64,000 bases of DNA, taken from positions 3,402,001 to 3,466,000 of the forward strand of contig NZ_CP008852.1 of the NCBI RefSeq assembly GCF_000725345.1, written 5' to 3'. Within the stretch, counting starts at the first letter, position 1, and every line of letters begins with the position of its first letter. The notes beneath the pieces are model-generated. The model was not told the DNA's origin, ran no database searches, and saw nothing but the letters and a program-made list of their open reading frames with translations. The translations under genes were made by a program, and so were the position numbers. Source of the stretch: Pelosinus sp. UFO1. Its GTDB lineage: Bacteria; Bacillota; Negativicutes; DSM-13327. This document shows positions 26,005 to 34,537 of the stretch, in pieces.

Positions 26005-26619
26005 ATGAATTCTGTTCTTCTTATTAAATGTATCATTAGTGGTTTTCTTCTCGCCGCTCCGATTGGACCGGTCAATTTAATCTGCATCCGCTACACCTTA
26101 AGTGAAGGGCGTATATCTGGACTTGCTATCGGCATGGGAGCTGCATTAGCCGATGTAGTATATGGTTCTTCAGCGGCAGCAGGACTCAGTGTTCTAACTG
26201 CCTTTATTCATCAGTACGATGTAGCCTTTCGCTGGGGAGGCGGACTATTCATTATGTACCTTGGATTTCTAACATTTCGCGCTACCCCCACACCCAACGA
26301 CAAGAATAAGAAATGCAACCGTAACCTTTATAACCAATTTGCAGGGATTTTTCTCCTTACACTAACCAATCCTGTTACTATGTTTACTTTTATCGCTGTT
26401 TTTTCATCCTTTGGCATTGCAGTTCTTGTGACAGATCTATTTACAACATTTCTAGCTGCTTTAGGGGTTTTTATTGGCTCAGCCCTTTGGTGGATTGCTC
26501 TCACTAGTATTGTATGTCATTTTCGCAGCAGAGTGACCCCATCCATCATAGTCCTCATTAACAAATCAGCAGGTATTATTATAGCCTTACTAGGCATCGC
26601 TTCTATTATAGGATTATAA
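26005..26619 (+). CDS. LysE/RhtB-family exporter
   Basis: A 204-residue six-helix membrane protein. The N-terminal FLLAAPIGPVNLICIRYTLSEGR is the family signature, and LTLTNPVTMFTF marks the second half. Such proteins export amino acids or related metabolites. I start at the ATG at 26005 behind AGGAGAAGG; the upstream in-frame ATG at 25912 adds a non-homologous stretch. It converges on the MFS gene across a shared hairpin terminator. Confidence 0.87.
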   Translation: MNSVLLIKCIISGFLLAAPIGPVNLICIRYTLSEGRISGLAIGMGAALADVVYGSSAAAGLSVLTAFIHQYDVAFRWGGGLFIMYLGFLTFRATPTPNDKNKKCNRNLYNQFAGIFLLTLTNPVTMFTFIAVFSSFGIAVLVTDLFTTFLAALGVFIGSALWWIALTSIVCHFRSRVTPSIIVLINKSAGIIIALLGIASIIGL

Positions 26620-26634
26620 TTTTATAATAGAAGC
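26599..26634. terminator. Shared hairpin between convergent LysE and MFS genes
   Basis: Perfect GCTTCTATTATA/TATAATAGAAGC inverted repeat with a 12-nt loop, overlapping the last codons of the LysE gene and close to the MFS stop. No strong T run, so efficiency is uncertain. Confidence 0.55.
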
Positions 26635-26639
26635 AGTGC

Positions 26640-27845
26640 CTACTCTTTAAGTGGCAAACATTGAATCTTTTCTTTGTAGATGGAATGGTACACCCAGAAA
26701 GCATTGATCAATAATAATGCTCCTGTAAAGAAAAATACATACCGAATACCAAAAGCAGCAGCTATTTGACCACCGAGAATGGAACCTAAAAACATACCTA
26801 AAAACTGGGCAGACTGGTTATAGCCAAAAGCGCGGCCAGCAATTGCATCCGATGTACTTTGTTTAATAAGACTATTAATGGAAGGCAACAGCCCTGCTGT
26901 AGCGATTCCTAGCAAAAACCGCAGTATCCCCAGCTGCCAAGAGTACTGTACAAACGCTTGCGGGATAAAAAGTATTCCTGCCATAATTAATGCTGCTAGT
27001 AGCACCTTTTGCGGTCCAATTTTATCTGAAAGTTTTCCCAACCTGGAAGCCGCTAGTATACTCGCAAGTCCTGAAGCAGCAAAGACTGCGCCTGAAATAA
27101 GAGCAATATGAGACATATCTGAAGTTAACTGGGTAATATAAACGGTTATAATCGGCTGTATTGACATAAGGCCTAACTGCAACACAAGGGTGGTTATGAA
27201 TAAACATATCATTACTTTCGGATTAGGAAGGCAGTTCCAAACTTGATGGAAATTGAGGACTTCTTGCTTTTCAATAGATTTTTGTTCTTTAACCAAGAAG
27301 AAAGATGCAATAAATGCAATAAAGCACATTACCCCTATGAATATAAATTCTTCTCGAAACCCAATTACCTCTGCTAAGTATCCTCCGAATAATGGTCCTA
27401 GCAAAGTACCACCCACTTGTCCACTGAAAATAACTCCCAAAGCCCATCCAACTCGTTCTTTTGGCGTTTGCGTAGCAACTAGAGTAACAACTGCCGATTG
27501 AAAGCCTGAAAGGGCTCCTTGCAGCATACGCAATCCTGTCAGTTGATATACATTTTCCGCAAATCCCATACATGTCATGATAATTGATAACCAAAGGCTG
27601 GCTCGTAGAATCATAGATTTTCGTCCATACTTATCTGCGAATTTCCCCCAAATAGGAGAAAATATAGCTAAACTAATAAAATTACTGCCATAAACAATTC
27701 CGGACCACTTGGCAATTGACGCTGCATCATGGATACCAAGGTGATCGATATAAAGAGGCAATATGGGGGCCATCTGGCTCATTCCCGATGACACAATAAA
27801 GACGGCAAACCAACAAGCCCATAAATTTTTTCTCCAGATTTCCAT
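26640..27845 (-). CDS. MFS multidrug-type transporter
   Basis: A 401-residue, 12-helix major facilitator protein of the drug:H+ antiporter type. The loop 2-3 motif is GKFADKYGRKSMI, repeated more weakly at SRLGKLSDKIGPQKV in the second half; motif C-like GPLFGGYLAE is in helix 5. AGGTG precedes the ATG. Probably an efflux pump; the substrate is unknown. Its upstream region contains the end of family 3 copy 2. Confidence 0.85.
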   Translation of the reverse strand: MEIWRKNLWACWFAVFIVSSGMSQMAPILPLYIDHLGIHDAASIAKWSGIVYGSNFISLAIFSPIWGKFADKYGRKSMILRASLWLSIIMTCMGFAENVYQLTGLRMLQGALSGFQSAVVTLVATQTPKERVGWALGVIFSGQVGGTLLGPLFGGYLAEVIGFREEFIFIGVMCFIAFIASFFLVKEQKSIEKQEVLNFHQVWNCLPNPKVMICLFITTLVLQLGLMSIQPIITVYITQLTSDMSHIALISGAVFAASGLASILAASRLGKLSDKIGPQKVLLAALIMAGILFIPQAFVQYSWQLGILRFLLGIATAGLLPSINSLIKQSTSDAIAGRAFGYNQSAQFLGMFLGSILGGQIAAAFGIRYVFFFTGALLLINAFWVYHSIYKEKIQCLPLKE

Positions 27846-27987
27846 GTAACACCTGCATATCTTTAATTTTCTTCTATCCTAACTCACAACAAAATTAATT
27901 ACCTTATGCCCATTTCATTATAGTACCACCATTCGGAGAGTGTGACAAATAGAAAACATGTTTCTAATAGAGTGTTCTTAAAAATAA

Positions 27988-28018
27988 AAAACGCTCAACC
28001 ATGTAAGGTGTGAGCGTG
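27988..28018 (-). terminator. Hairpin ending the minus-strand 21-bp repeat unit, copy 2
   Basis: ACGCTCA-ACC/GGT-TGAGCGT stem; on the minus strand it is followed by TTTTTTATTTTT. Same position relative to the repeat block as 21779-21811 but with different bases in both arms, i.e. compensatory change. Confidence 0.65.
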
Positions 28019-28037
28019 ACGAGTACATTTTTTAATA

Positions 28038-28436
28038 TATAAAGAGCCCGTAATGATCTACGCTACAGCCAATACCGATCATTACATACCTATACGCAAT
28101 CTTTCGACTACCCACAAGCATTACACAACCGATACTGACCTTTGCTCGACTGCCACAGATACCTACCGAACCGGTCGCAATCTCCCGACAACGGCCGACC
28201 CCTATAGCTTCAGCACCCATGACAGTCTTAGCTCGACCGTTATACATCCCTTTTGACCATACGACAACAGTTGGGCTGCCGCACAGCCTTACAAGACATA
28301 TAACGATCTGCCCGCCGACTACTGCCGAACCTTTCGACCCGACAATAATCTTTGGCCGACCAATACCGAACCCTTTTAAGATCCGGCACCAGTCTTGGCT
28401 CAACCATTACGAACCCTCTACAATAAATAGTATGGC
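28038..28436 (-). repeat. 399-bp block of degenerate 21-bp tandem repeats, copy 2 (family 3)
   Basis: About 395/399 identical to 21835-22233, without gaps. Flanking similarity on the right fades over about 30 bp. It lies directly downstream of the Tat-exported HD protein gene on the same strand, so it could be part of that transcript or have its own promoter. Confidence 0.8.
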
Positions 28437-28476
28437 CTAAATGCAAAATGCAATGCGTGGTAAATTTTAGATAGTT

Positions 28477-29631
28477 CTAATCTATCATTTCCTTAACTTT
28501 TGCCTTTAATCCTGCCTCACCTTGAGTGACAAGCACTTGATAAGACCGCATAGCCGAAAATTGAGAAAACACATAATTACGAAAGTAATTAAATTTTTTA
28601 CCGTTTAACTCCTGGTCGCTCATTTTATATTCCTGTTTCGCAATATTTTTTAAAGCTGGCAATGTCCATTTTACGGCTGGTCCACTTAAAACCCAGTCAT
28701 GGTCACCTAGATGAGTAACGAAATTCTCTTGGCGGCGAGGAATCGGTAAAGTACTACCATCTGCTGACAAAAGACCTTCCCGTATAGGATCTTTATCGGC
28801 GATTATGCTAGCCGCTTTAATCCACTCAACTACTTCTGCCTCATCTTTATCTGAACCAGGATGATTGTGAGCGCAAGCTTGGGCCACAACGACTTCTGGC
28901 GAAAAACCGCGATAAATCGACTCAGCAATACCTAATACGTGGTGAGCCCCCTGCCCAGCAAGGGTAATCTCTTTTAGACTAGTTCCATCCTCCTGCCATT
29001 GAAAGACCCAGGGCTTATGCAAATCATGCAGAGCTTGGGCCGCAATAACAATATCTCGGTCGAGTTTATAGTCAAAAGTTTCAAAATATGCTTGATACAC
29101 ATTAAGGGACGATCGTATGTTGAATGCAGTGTGTGTTGCCAAACCACCTGGATAGGCATGATGACTCATATATCCACTCCCAGGAGCAGCGAAAAAAGGT
29201 TGCGAAGCCTTTTGGATATTTTCATTGGGTGGTAAAAAATCCATTACCCCAATCGCATCACTTACATAATTAGCAGCAACTAATTTTTGCCATAACATCC
29301 TTTTTGCATCACTAGTAGTGTATCTTTCCATAAATGTAGGGGCAGGATTATGAATGACTTGTAATACTTGATCGCGTAATGCCTGATTTTTTATTTCACC
29401 ACAAATTCCAGTAATATAACTATAAGCAGATTGAACCAAATTCGATCTTTTAGCCATGTCTAACGGAGTTAGATTCAAACATTGATCAAGACCAACTTTT
29501 TCCGTTTTTAAAACTTGGGCCCAGGAAAGATTAGGTAGTGTAGCAACCATCATCGCGGTTGCTGTGCCCGCAGAAACTTGCAAAAATCTGCGCCTTGAAA
29601 GACCATCCTTGTCATTAAACTCTAGTCCCAT
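28477..29631 (-). CDS. Tat-exported HD-domain metal-dependent hydrolase
   Basis: A 384-residue protein with a twin-arginine signal (SRRRFLQVSAGTATAMM), so it is exported folded. An HD-type metal site is visible: HHAYPGGLATHT, ALHDLHKP (the HD pair) and AHHVLGIAE, then a Trp-rich C-terminal part. Members hydrolyse phosphate esters or nucleotides; being outside the cytoplasm is unusual for the fold. I use the ATG at 29631 (GGGAGG 8 nt upstream) over the one at 29640. Substrate and exact subfamily not recognised. Confidence 0.72.
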   Translation of the reverse strand: MGLEFNDKDGLSRRRFLQVSAGTATAMMVATLPNLSWAQVLKTEKVGLDQCLNLTPLDMAKRSNLVQSAYSYITGICGEIKNQALRDQVLQVIHNPAPTFMERYTTSDAKRMLWQKLVAANYVSDAIGVMDFLPPNENIQKASQPFFAAPGSGYMSHHAYPGGLATHTAFNIRSSLNVYQAYFETFDYKLDRDIVIAAQALHDLHKPWVFQWQEDGTSLKEITLAGQGAHHVLGIAESIYRGFSPEVVVAQACAHNHPGSDKDEAEVVEWIKAASIIADKDPIREGLLSADGSTLPIPRRQENFVTHLGDHDWVLSGPAVKWTLPALKNIAKQEYKMSDQELNGKKFNYFRNYVFSQFSAMRSYQVLVTQGEAGLKAKVKEMID

Positions 29632-29729
29632 AACATGCACCTCCCATTATTTTCTATCCTGATTGTAATATTTTCCTTTCCTCCTATTGTTACTTATAGG
29701 TAAATATTTTGTTAACTCTCAACTTGTAA

Positions 29730-30087
29730 TAAGAAAAACGCTACGCGTCCTTTTTGAACCACAAAGACACAAAGGTCACAAAGAAAACATTGGATACGGA
29801 GGGCGTAAAGGATTTGAACCACAGAGGCGCAGAGGACACAGAGAATGGGAGGTGTTCGTATGGCAAACCATATTATAAATGCTACTCTGCGCCCTCTGTG
29901 GTGCTCTGTGTTCTCTGTGGTTCAACGTTTACCAAAGCAGCAAACGCTACGCGTCCCTTGTTGAACCACAAAGATACAAAGGAGTTCTATCCATTTCATT
30001 CCCATCTTCTTTGTGTGCCGCGATAGCGGCATTGTGCCTTTGTGGTTCAATCCTTTTAACTAGAAACTTATAAATTCTGATACCATA
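29730..30087 (+). repeat. Composite ACCACAAAG repeat, copy B (family 1)
   Basis: Begins TAAGAAAAACG and the first arm of family 1. It then contains a second palindrome built of ACCACAGAGG/CCTCTGTGGT units (about 29817-29925), then CGCTACGCGTCC and an almost complete second family 1 copy ending TTCTGATACCATAAAA. It looks like one element nested in or recombined with another. The right end meets the A-tract of the TerC terminator. Confidence 0.85.
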
Positions 30088-30126
30088 AAAAAAGTCCTAC
30101 AAGATAACACCCTGCAGGACTTTATC
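30088..30126 (-). terminator. Terminator after the TerC gene
   Basis: AAAGTCCT-CA...TG-AGGACTTT stem with T-rich/A-rich flanks just past the stop of the TerC gene. Confidence 0.8.
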
Positions 30127-30132
30127 CTTTTT

Positions 30133-30813
30133 TTACTTTAAAACTGAATTCTTGGCCCTAATCTTACCTACCAGCAATACTAAAGCTGTAATTGCAAGAG
30201 GAATCATGAAGTCTGTTAACTCAGAAAGATGTCGTAAATAAGTCCCGACAATCTGATCATTCATGATCATCCCTCCAGCTGTCCAAGCTAGAATAGCGGC
30301 TCCAGCGTAGACAAGTATAGGGTAGGTCACCATCCAGGCCGAAATCCATTTACTACCCCAAATTACAATGGGAACACTAATTAATAATCCGAGTATGACC
30401 AAGAGCATGTTGCCATGAGATGCACCGGCAACAGCAATCACATTATCAATCCCCATAATTGCATCTGCTACAATAATTGTCTGAATCGCCCCTGCAAGGC
30501 TGGAAGAAGCACTGATATTTTCATGGGAATCATCTTGCTTAACTAGTTTAATTGCTACAGGAATCAATAAAATACCACCAAGAACTTGTAAATAAGGAAT
30601 ACGAAGCAACCATAAGGCAATTATCGTCATCAGTGCACGAATGATAATGGCACCGAAAGTCCCCCAGTAAATTGCTTTGGTACGTTGCTCCTCTGGCAAT
30701 TTCCGCGATGCTAGGGCAATTACGACTGCATTATCACCGGCTAAAACAATATCGATAGCTATAATTGATAAAAGAGCAGTTAAAAACTCCGCCTCAAACA
30801 TACTAGTAAACAT
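30133..30813 (-). CDS. TerC-family membrane protein (manganese exporter-like)
   Basis: A 226-residue protein with seven or so helices and the TerC signatures IDIVLAGDNAVVIALASR and IVADAIMGIDNVIAVAGA, whose Asp residues probably bind metal. Bacillus relatives (YjbE, YkoY, MeeF/MeeY) protect against Mn2+ or metalate exported proteins. AGGAGG precedes the ATG at 30813; the open frame runs 10 codons further up. A yybP-ykoY manganese riboswitch lies directly upstream, which supports a manganese role. Confidence 0.9.
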   Translation of the reverse strand: MFTSMFEAEFLTALLSIIAIDIVLAGDNAVVIALASRKLPEEQRTKAIYWGTFGAIIIRALMTIIALWLLRIPYLQVLGGILLIPVAIKLVKQDDSHENISASSSLAGAIQTIIVADAIMGIDNVIAVAGASHGNMLLVILGLLISVPIVIWGSKWISAWMVTYPILVYAGAAILAWTAGGMIMNDQIVGTYLRHLSELTDFMIPLAITALVLLVGKIRAKNSVLK

Positions 30814-30842
30814 GATAAAGACCTCCTCTATTTTTATATACA

Positions 30843-30962
30843 AAATAGACCTTGCCTCCTAAGAGACAAGGTCTTGCATCAATAGTAATATTGACAGTAC
30901 AGCCGGAGAAAATACTCGTAATGACGACATGTACCATAAAGCTACTCCCCTTGCAGGAAATA
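30843..30962 (-). promoter_or_regulatory. yybP-ykoY manganese riboswitch with terminator platform
   Basis: On the minus strand the conserved aptamer strings appear in order: AAGGGGAGTAGC (30941-30952), GTCGTCAT, CTCCGG and GATGCAAGACC. The last string runs into an AGACCTTG/CAAGGTCT hairpin that would be the switching terminator. This class binds Mn2+ and turns on TerC-type genes. The 210 bp further upstream hold no other visible feature. Confidence 0.88.
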
Positions 30963-31177
30963 AGAAATATTTTGTTATAGTTCATTATAGCACAAAAGAT
31001 TAACTTGGCAATTATTATTCCTCTATACCTCCAAAGAAAGAATTTCTTATTCTTTAAATTTTCCAATACTAATCTTATCTGCTACGCTATACTATTCGCA
31101 AATCTAAAGGAAGTCTACTCTTTTCTGAAAAAATTTTATAGACCTATAACTAACAATCTACAAGAATGCATCAAGTT

Positions 31178-31564
31178 TTACAAAATGTTTACGCAAAATT
31201 TCCTCTGCCTAGGTCCATCAAACTCACAGAAATAGATGCCTTGCCAAGTTCCCAAGTACAAAGTTCCATTCACAATGGGGACACTGACTGATGATCCAAC
31301 TAGAGAAGCTTTCACATGGGCTGGTGAATTTCCTTCACCATGCTGATAGGCTAAATCTGGTACCATATGATTTAGAGCAAGCAACATATCCTTTACTACG
31401 TCCGGATCCGCATTTTCATTTATCGTTACCCCGGCTGTCGTATGAGGCACAAACACATGACATAGACGTTTCTCTCCATGACACTGCTCTACAATCTGGG
31501 CCACCTGCTTAGTAATAGTAACAAAACCTTCAGAAGGAGTTTGGATGGTAAACTCTTTCAACAT
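31178..31564 (-). CDS. YjbQ family protein (UPF0047, thiamine phosphate synthase-like)
   Basis: A 128-residue YjbQ/UPF0047 protein. The motif HVFVPHTTAGVTINENADPDV and the late EFDGPRQRKFCV are family hallmarks; histidines form a metal site. Some members have weak thiamin phosphate synthase activity, but the physiological role is unsettled. AGGAGG precedes the ATG. Transcribed with or just after the PhzF gene (53 bp apart). Confidence 0.88.
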   Translation of the reverse strand: MLKEFTIQTPSEGFVTITKQVAQIVEQCHGEKRLCHVFVPHTTAGVTINENADPDVVKDMLLALNHMVPDLAYQHGEGNSPAHVKASLVGSSVSVPIVNGTLYLGTWQGIYFCEFDGPRQRKFCVNIL

Positions 31565-31617
31565 AATTAGCCTCCTATAAATAAGAATTCCCTACTAGCC
31601 TGCTCAGTTCTTTATTA

Positions 31618-32520
31618 TTACAACTCAATCGTAGTTTGAAAAAGAATGACTGCTCTGCCACCAATTTTAACCTCTACTGGTTCGCCTTCTTCCATCTTTA
31701 CCTGGACTTCTACGATTCCACTACGACCAATTGCCTTGCCTTGTTCTCCTTTAAACGAAAAAGAATGATTATTATGCTTTACCAAATCATGCTTTATTAG
31801 GTATGCCCCAAGAGGTCCGTTAGCATTACCCGTCACAGGATCTTCAACAATACCAATTGCTGGAGCAAACATTCTTCCATGAGTTAAAACACCTGGCATT
31901 TCAGCATCTAAGGTAAAAACAAAATATCCATTGCAGCCAATTAATGCACTTAGCTTGCCTAATGAAACCATATCTGGTACTAAGGAATCTAATTTTTTTC
32001 TTGAGTTAATCCCAATCATAACTTTAGAGTGCCCCGTTGATACAATTTGGATGGGGCAGCGCTGGTCAAGATCTTCTTGCGTTAATCCTAATGCTGCCAC
32101 TATGTCCTTCTTCTCTTGTCCTACTATAGGCTCGGCAAATTCAATCTTGCCTTGCGTCATTACGATTAAATAACCCTGTTCTTCCTTAATAATTTCAACT
32201 GGCAATATACCGATACCAATTTTGTGTGATATCGTTGAAGAAGCCATCTGATTTACAGTAGCCCGAACAAAATGAGCAGCTATCGTAGCATGCCCACAAA
32301 CTGGCACCTCCGTCGTGGGGGTAAAGTATCGAATTTTAAGATCATGGTCTGAAGCGTCTGGCGAGAAAACAAATGCAGTCTCTGAATTGTTCAGCTCCCG
32401 GGCAATTGCTAACATTTGTTTTTCAGAAAGCCCATCTGCATTTAATACAACTCCAGCAGGATTTCCTGTAAATTTTTCCCTAGTGAATGAGTCAACCTGA
32501 TATACTTGATATGTTTTCAT
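31618..32520 (-). CDS. PhzF-family isomerase/epimerase
   Basis: A 300-residue protein with the two-lobed diaminopimelate-epimerase fold of PhzF. The N-terminal VDSFTREKFTGNPAGVV contains the conserved region, with the catalytic Glu in NNSETAFV and VCGHATIAAHF following; EDPVTGNANGPLGAYL marks the second half. Phenazine genes are absent, so it is one of the many housekeeping members of unknown substrate. AAGGGA precedes the ATG. Confidence 0.88.
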   Translation of the reverse strand: MKTYQVYQVDSFTREKFTGNPAGVVLNADGLSEKQMLAIARELNNSETAFVFSPDASDHDLKIRYFTPTTEVPVCGHATIAAHFVRATVNQMASSTISHKIGIGILPVEIIKEEQGYLIVMTQGKIEFAEPIVGQEKKDIVAALGLTQEDLDQRCPIQIVSTGHSKVMIGINSRKKLDSLVPDMVSLGKLSALIGCNGYFVFTLDAEMPGVLTHGRMFAPAIGIVEDPVTGNANGPLGAYLIKHDLVKHNNHSFSFKGEQGKAIGRSGIVEVQVKMEEGEPVEVKIGGRAVILFQTTIEL

Positions 32521-32665
32521 ACTATATCCCTTCCCTCCATGAACACATAATAGTTATGTATTCTATTCATGCACCAATTCTTCTTAATCAAACAAGTATT
32601 TTATTATTATTTATTTACCATTACATTACAAACTCCTGCAAATCTCTTTATTGTATATATACGAA

Positions 32666-32698
32666 CTCCAGCAAGTAATTCTTGCTGGAGTTTGTGCG
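32666..32698. terminator. Strong hairpin upstream of reverse rubrerythrin
   Basis: AACTCCAGCAAG/CTTGCTGGAGTT perfect stem with a 5-nt loop. No plus-strand gene ends nearby, so it either insulates the promoter at 32743 or terminates an unseen transcript. Confidence 0.55.
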
Positions 32699-32742
32699 TT
32701 CTCTTTGTAGTAATAGTAAAATAATTTTTACCAATAAAGGTA

Positions 32743-32771
32743 TTGACATTTTCTCAACAAGTTAGTATTAT
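32743..32771 (+). promoter_or_regulatory. Promoter of the reverse rubrerythrin gene
   Basis: TTGACA, 17 bp, TATTAT; near-consensus sigma-A promoter ending 46 bp before the start codon. Confidence 0.75.
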
Positions 32772-32788
32772 AAATAAGGAGTTAGGAA

Positions 32789-32800
32789 TAATAATTATTA
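32789..32800 (+). promoter_or_regulatory. Palindrome between promoter and start, possible PerR/Fur-type site
   Basis: TAATAATTATTA, a perfect 12-bp palindrome resembling half-matched PerR boxes (TTATAATNATTATAA), in the right place to control a peroxide-defence gene. AT richness makes chance possible. Confidence 0.35.
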
Positions 32801-32817
32801 ACAAGGAGAGATTATTA

Positions 32818-33366
32818 ATGAAAAGATTTATCTGTGCAATCTGTGGTTATGCTCACGAAGGAGAGAATGCTCCAGCATCCTGTCCTCAGTGTAAGGCTCC
32901 TGCTGAAAAATTTATTGAAAAATCAACTGCTGGTTTAAACTGGGCAGATGAACATAGAATTGGCGTTGCTGTTGGGATTGATCCTGAAATCGTTGAAGGT
33001 CTGAGAATGAACTTCGTAGGTGAATGTACAGAAATTGGTATGTATTTAGCAATGAGCCGTCAAGCTGACAGAGAAGGCTTTCCTGAAGTAGCGGAAGCTT
33101 ATAAAAGAATTGCCTTTGAAGAAGCCGAACATGCTGCAAAATTTGCTGAACTGCTAGGTGAAGTCGTACATCCTTCCACTAAGAAAAATCTTGAACTTCG
33201 CGTTGAAGCTGAATATGGTGCTTGCGAAGGAAAATTAGGCTTAGCAAAAAAAGCGAAACAATTGAACCTAGATGCAATCCATGACACTGTACATGAAATG
33301 TGTAAGGATGAAGCTCGTCATGGTGCTGCTTTTAAAGGTCTTTTAGACAGATACTTCAGTAAATAA
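32818..33366 (+). CDS. Reverse rubrerythrin (rubredoxin domain first)
   Basis: A 182-residue peroxide-scavenging protein. A rubredoxin-like Fe(Cys)4 domain comes first (CAICGY at residues 6-11 and CPQCKAP near 26), then a four-helix diiron ferritin-like domain with EGECTEIG-type, EEAEHAAKF and DEARHG ligands. The domain order is opposite to classical rubrerythrin and matches the clostridial reverse form, an NADH-dependent peroxidase component. AAGGAGAG precedes the ATG at 32818. The stop codon TAA coincides with the first bases of a family 2 repeat. Confidence 0.9.
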   Translation: MKRFICAICGYAHEGENAPASCPQCKAPAEKFIEKSTAGLNWADEHRIGVAVGIDPEIVEGLRMNFVGECTEIGMYLAMSRQADREGFPEVAEAYKRIAFEEAEHAAKFAELLGEVVHPSTKKNLELRVEAEYGACEGKLGLAKKAKQLNLDAIHDTVHEMCKDEARHGAAFKGLLDRYFSK

Positions 33367-33460
33367 GAAAAGACTTGGCTTGTGCCAATTCCTCGGATGC
33401 AGACAGAAGCCTTAGTCGTTCTTACTTGGAATCAAGAAAGTGTTATACTTTCTGATTCCG
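33365..33460 (+). repeat. Structured 96-bp repeat, copy 4 (family 2)
   Basis: The most diverged intact copy (GTGCCAATT and GGATGCAGACAG variants weaken the left hairpin). It begins inside the rubrerythrin stop codon and its CCG end leads into TAAAATAAACAAGC before the terminator. Confidence 0.88.
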
Positions 33461-33473
33461 TAAAATAAACAAG

Positions 33474-33508
33474 CAAAAGCATTGGATTTTTTCCAGTGCT
33501 TTTTTTTA
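33474..33508 (+). terminator. Terminator after reverse rubrerythrin
   Basis: AAAAGCATTGGA/TCCAGTGCTTTT stem followed by eight T. Confidence 0.88.
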
Positions 33509-33633
33509 TTGAAAACTAGTGTCCCCAAAATAAATAGTGTACTATTATCAGATATATATTCTTACATTTATTGGTACTTGCATATACTATATCATCACAC
33601 TCCCCAGTCACTAGTAATAGGAGGTAAGCAAAA

Positions 33634-34047
33634 ATGTTCGATTTAAGAAACGTATTTTCCTTAGGCATGAATCATACCGTACAAAAATTGGTTAATGAAT
33701 CAGACACCGCTACGCATTATGGCAGAGGTTCATTGGGAACATTAATTGCGACTCCCGCATTTGTATCCTTAATGATCGACGCATCAATCGCGACAGTGGA
33801 AAATCGTCTACCAGAAGGTTATGTGACAGTAGGAACCTCCTTTGAATTTACTCATGATGCTCCTACGTGCATGGGTATGACATTACGATTAAAATCGACT
33901 CTCGTTGAAGTCAATGGTGAAAATCTCATTTTTGACATTGTCGCCTCTGATGATTATGGTGATGTTGGTCGCGGACGGCACCAACGTGCCGTTGTCAATC
34001 GTCGGCGTCTATTTGAAAAAGCAGATCAGCGGATTAGCAACTCTTAA
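33634..34047 (+). CDS. FlK-like hotdog thioesterase
   Basis: A 137-residue single-domain hotdog protein resembling fluoroacetyl-CoA thioesterase FlK and related YbaW-like enzymes. Seen: TATHYGRGSLGTLIATPAFVSLMIDASI on the central helix, TVGTSFEFTHDAP and GRGRHQRAVV near the end. It would hydrolyse a small acyl-CoA. AGGAGG precedes the ATG. Monocistronic, closed by the terminator at 34072. Confidence 0.8.
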   Translation: MFDLRNVFSLGMNHTVQKLVNESDTATHYGRGSLGTLIATPAFVSLMIDASIATVENRLPEGYVTVGTSFEFTHDAPTCMGMTLRLKSTLVEVNGENLIFDIVASDDYGDVGRGRHQRAVVNRRRLFEKADQRISNS

Positions 34048-34071
34048 CCGCGCTATTGACACAGCTCGCAA

Positions 34072-34112
34072 AAAAATCCGTCTCTGAGCAATAAGCTTGG
34101 AGGCGGATTTTC
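34072..34112. terminator. Terminator between thioesterase and decarboxylase genes
   Basis: AAAATCCGTCTC and GAGGCGGATTTT arms; serves the two convergent units. Confidence 0.8.
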
Positions 34113-34143
34113 TCTTGCGTTATTATGGCGGCCTTGCTTCATA

Positions 34144-34509
34144 TTATTTAATAGAGAGTATTGGTTGTCCGGTTTGAACTGATTCATTTACTTTAACAAA
34201 TAATTTACTGATCACACCATCAGAGGCTGCAAGAATCGGATTATGCATTTTCATAGCTTCCATAATAAGTAGTTCCTGTCCTTTCTTAACGCTGTCACCC
34301 TCTCGCACCCTAATTTCAATAATTTTGCCGGGCATCGGCGCTGCCACGTTCTCACCCCCGCCCCCTGCTTTCGAAACGGATTTAATTATAGGCATAGGTG
34401 CAGGTGCAGATACTGGAGCTGCATTGATAATGTTTGCTGTATTTACCTTCTTTTTTTCTACAAGAACATCGTAAGATTTCCCATTTACAATAACAGTATA
34501 GTTTGTCAT
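34144..34509 (-). CDS. mmdC: Biotin carrier subunit of Na+-translocating decarboxylase
   Basis: A 121-residue biotinyl carrier. An N-terminal segment is followed by an Ala/Pro-rich flexible linker (about residues 30-50). The biotinyl domain has the modification site in EAMKMHN. It carries CO2 between the carboxyltransferase and the membrane beta subunit. Last gene of the beta-small protein-gamma-carrier cluster. The symbol assumes a methylmalonyl-CoA decarboxylase; oxaloacetate or glutaconyl-CoA enzymes share the same part. The alpha carboxyltransferase gene is not in the window. Confidence 0.82.
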   Translation of the reverse strand: MTNYTVIVNGKSYDVLVEKKKVNTANIINAAPVSAPAPMPIIKSVSKAGGGGENVAAPMPGKIIEIRVREGDSVKKGQELLIMEAMKMHNPILAASDGVISKLFVKVNESVQTGQPILSIK

Positions 34510-34537
34510 AGTAGACCTCCTTATCTATGTGCTTCTT

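Noticed and set aside
29687-30073. Short plus-strand frames across the composite ACCACAAAG repeat
   Set aside because: Made of palindromic repeat DNA; no ribosome site and no conserved product.
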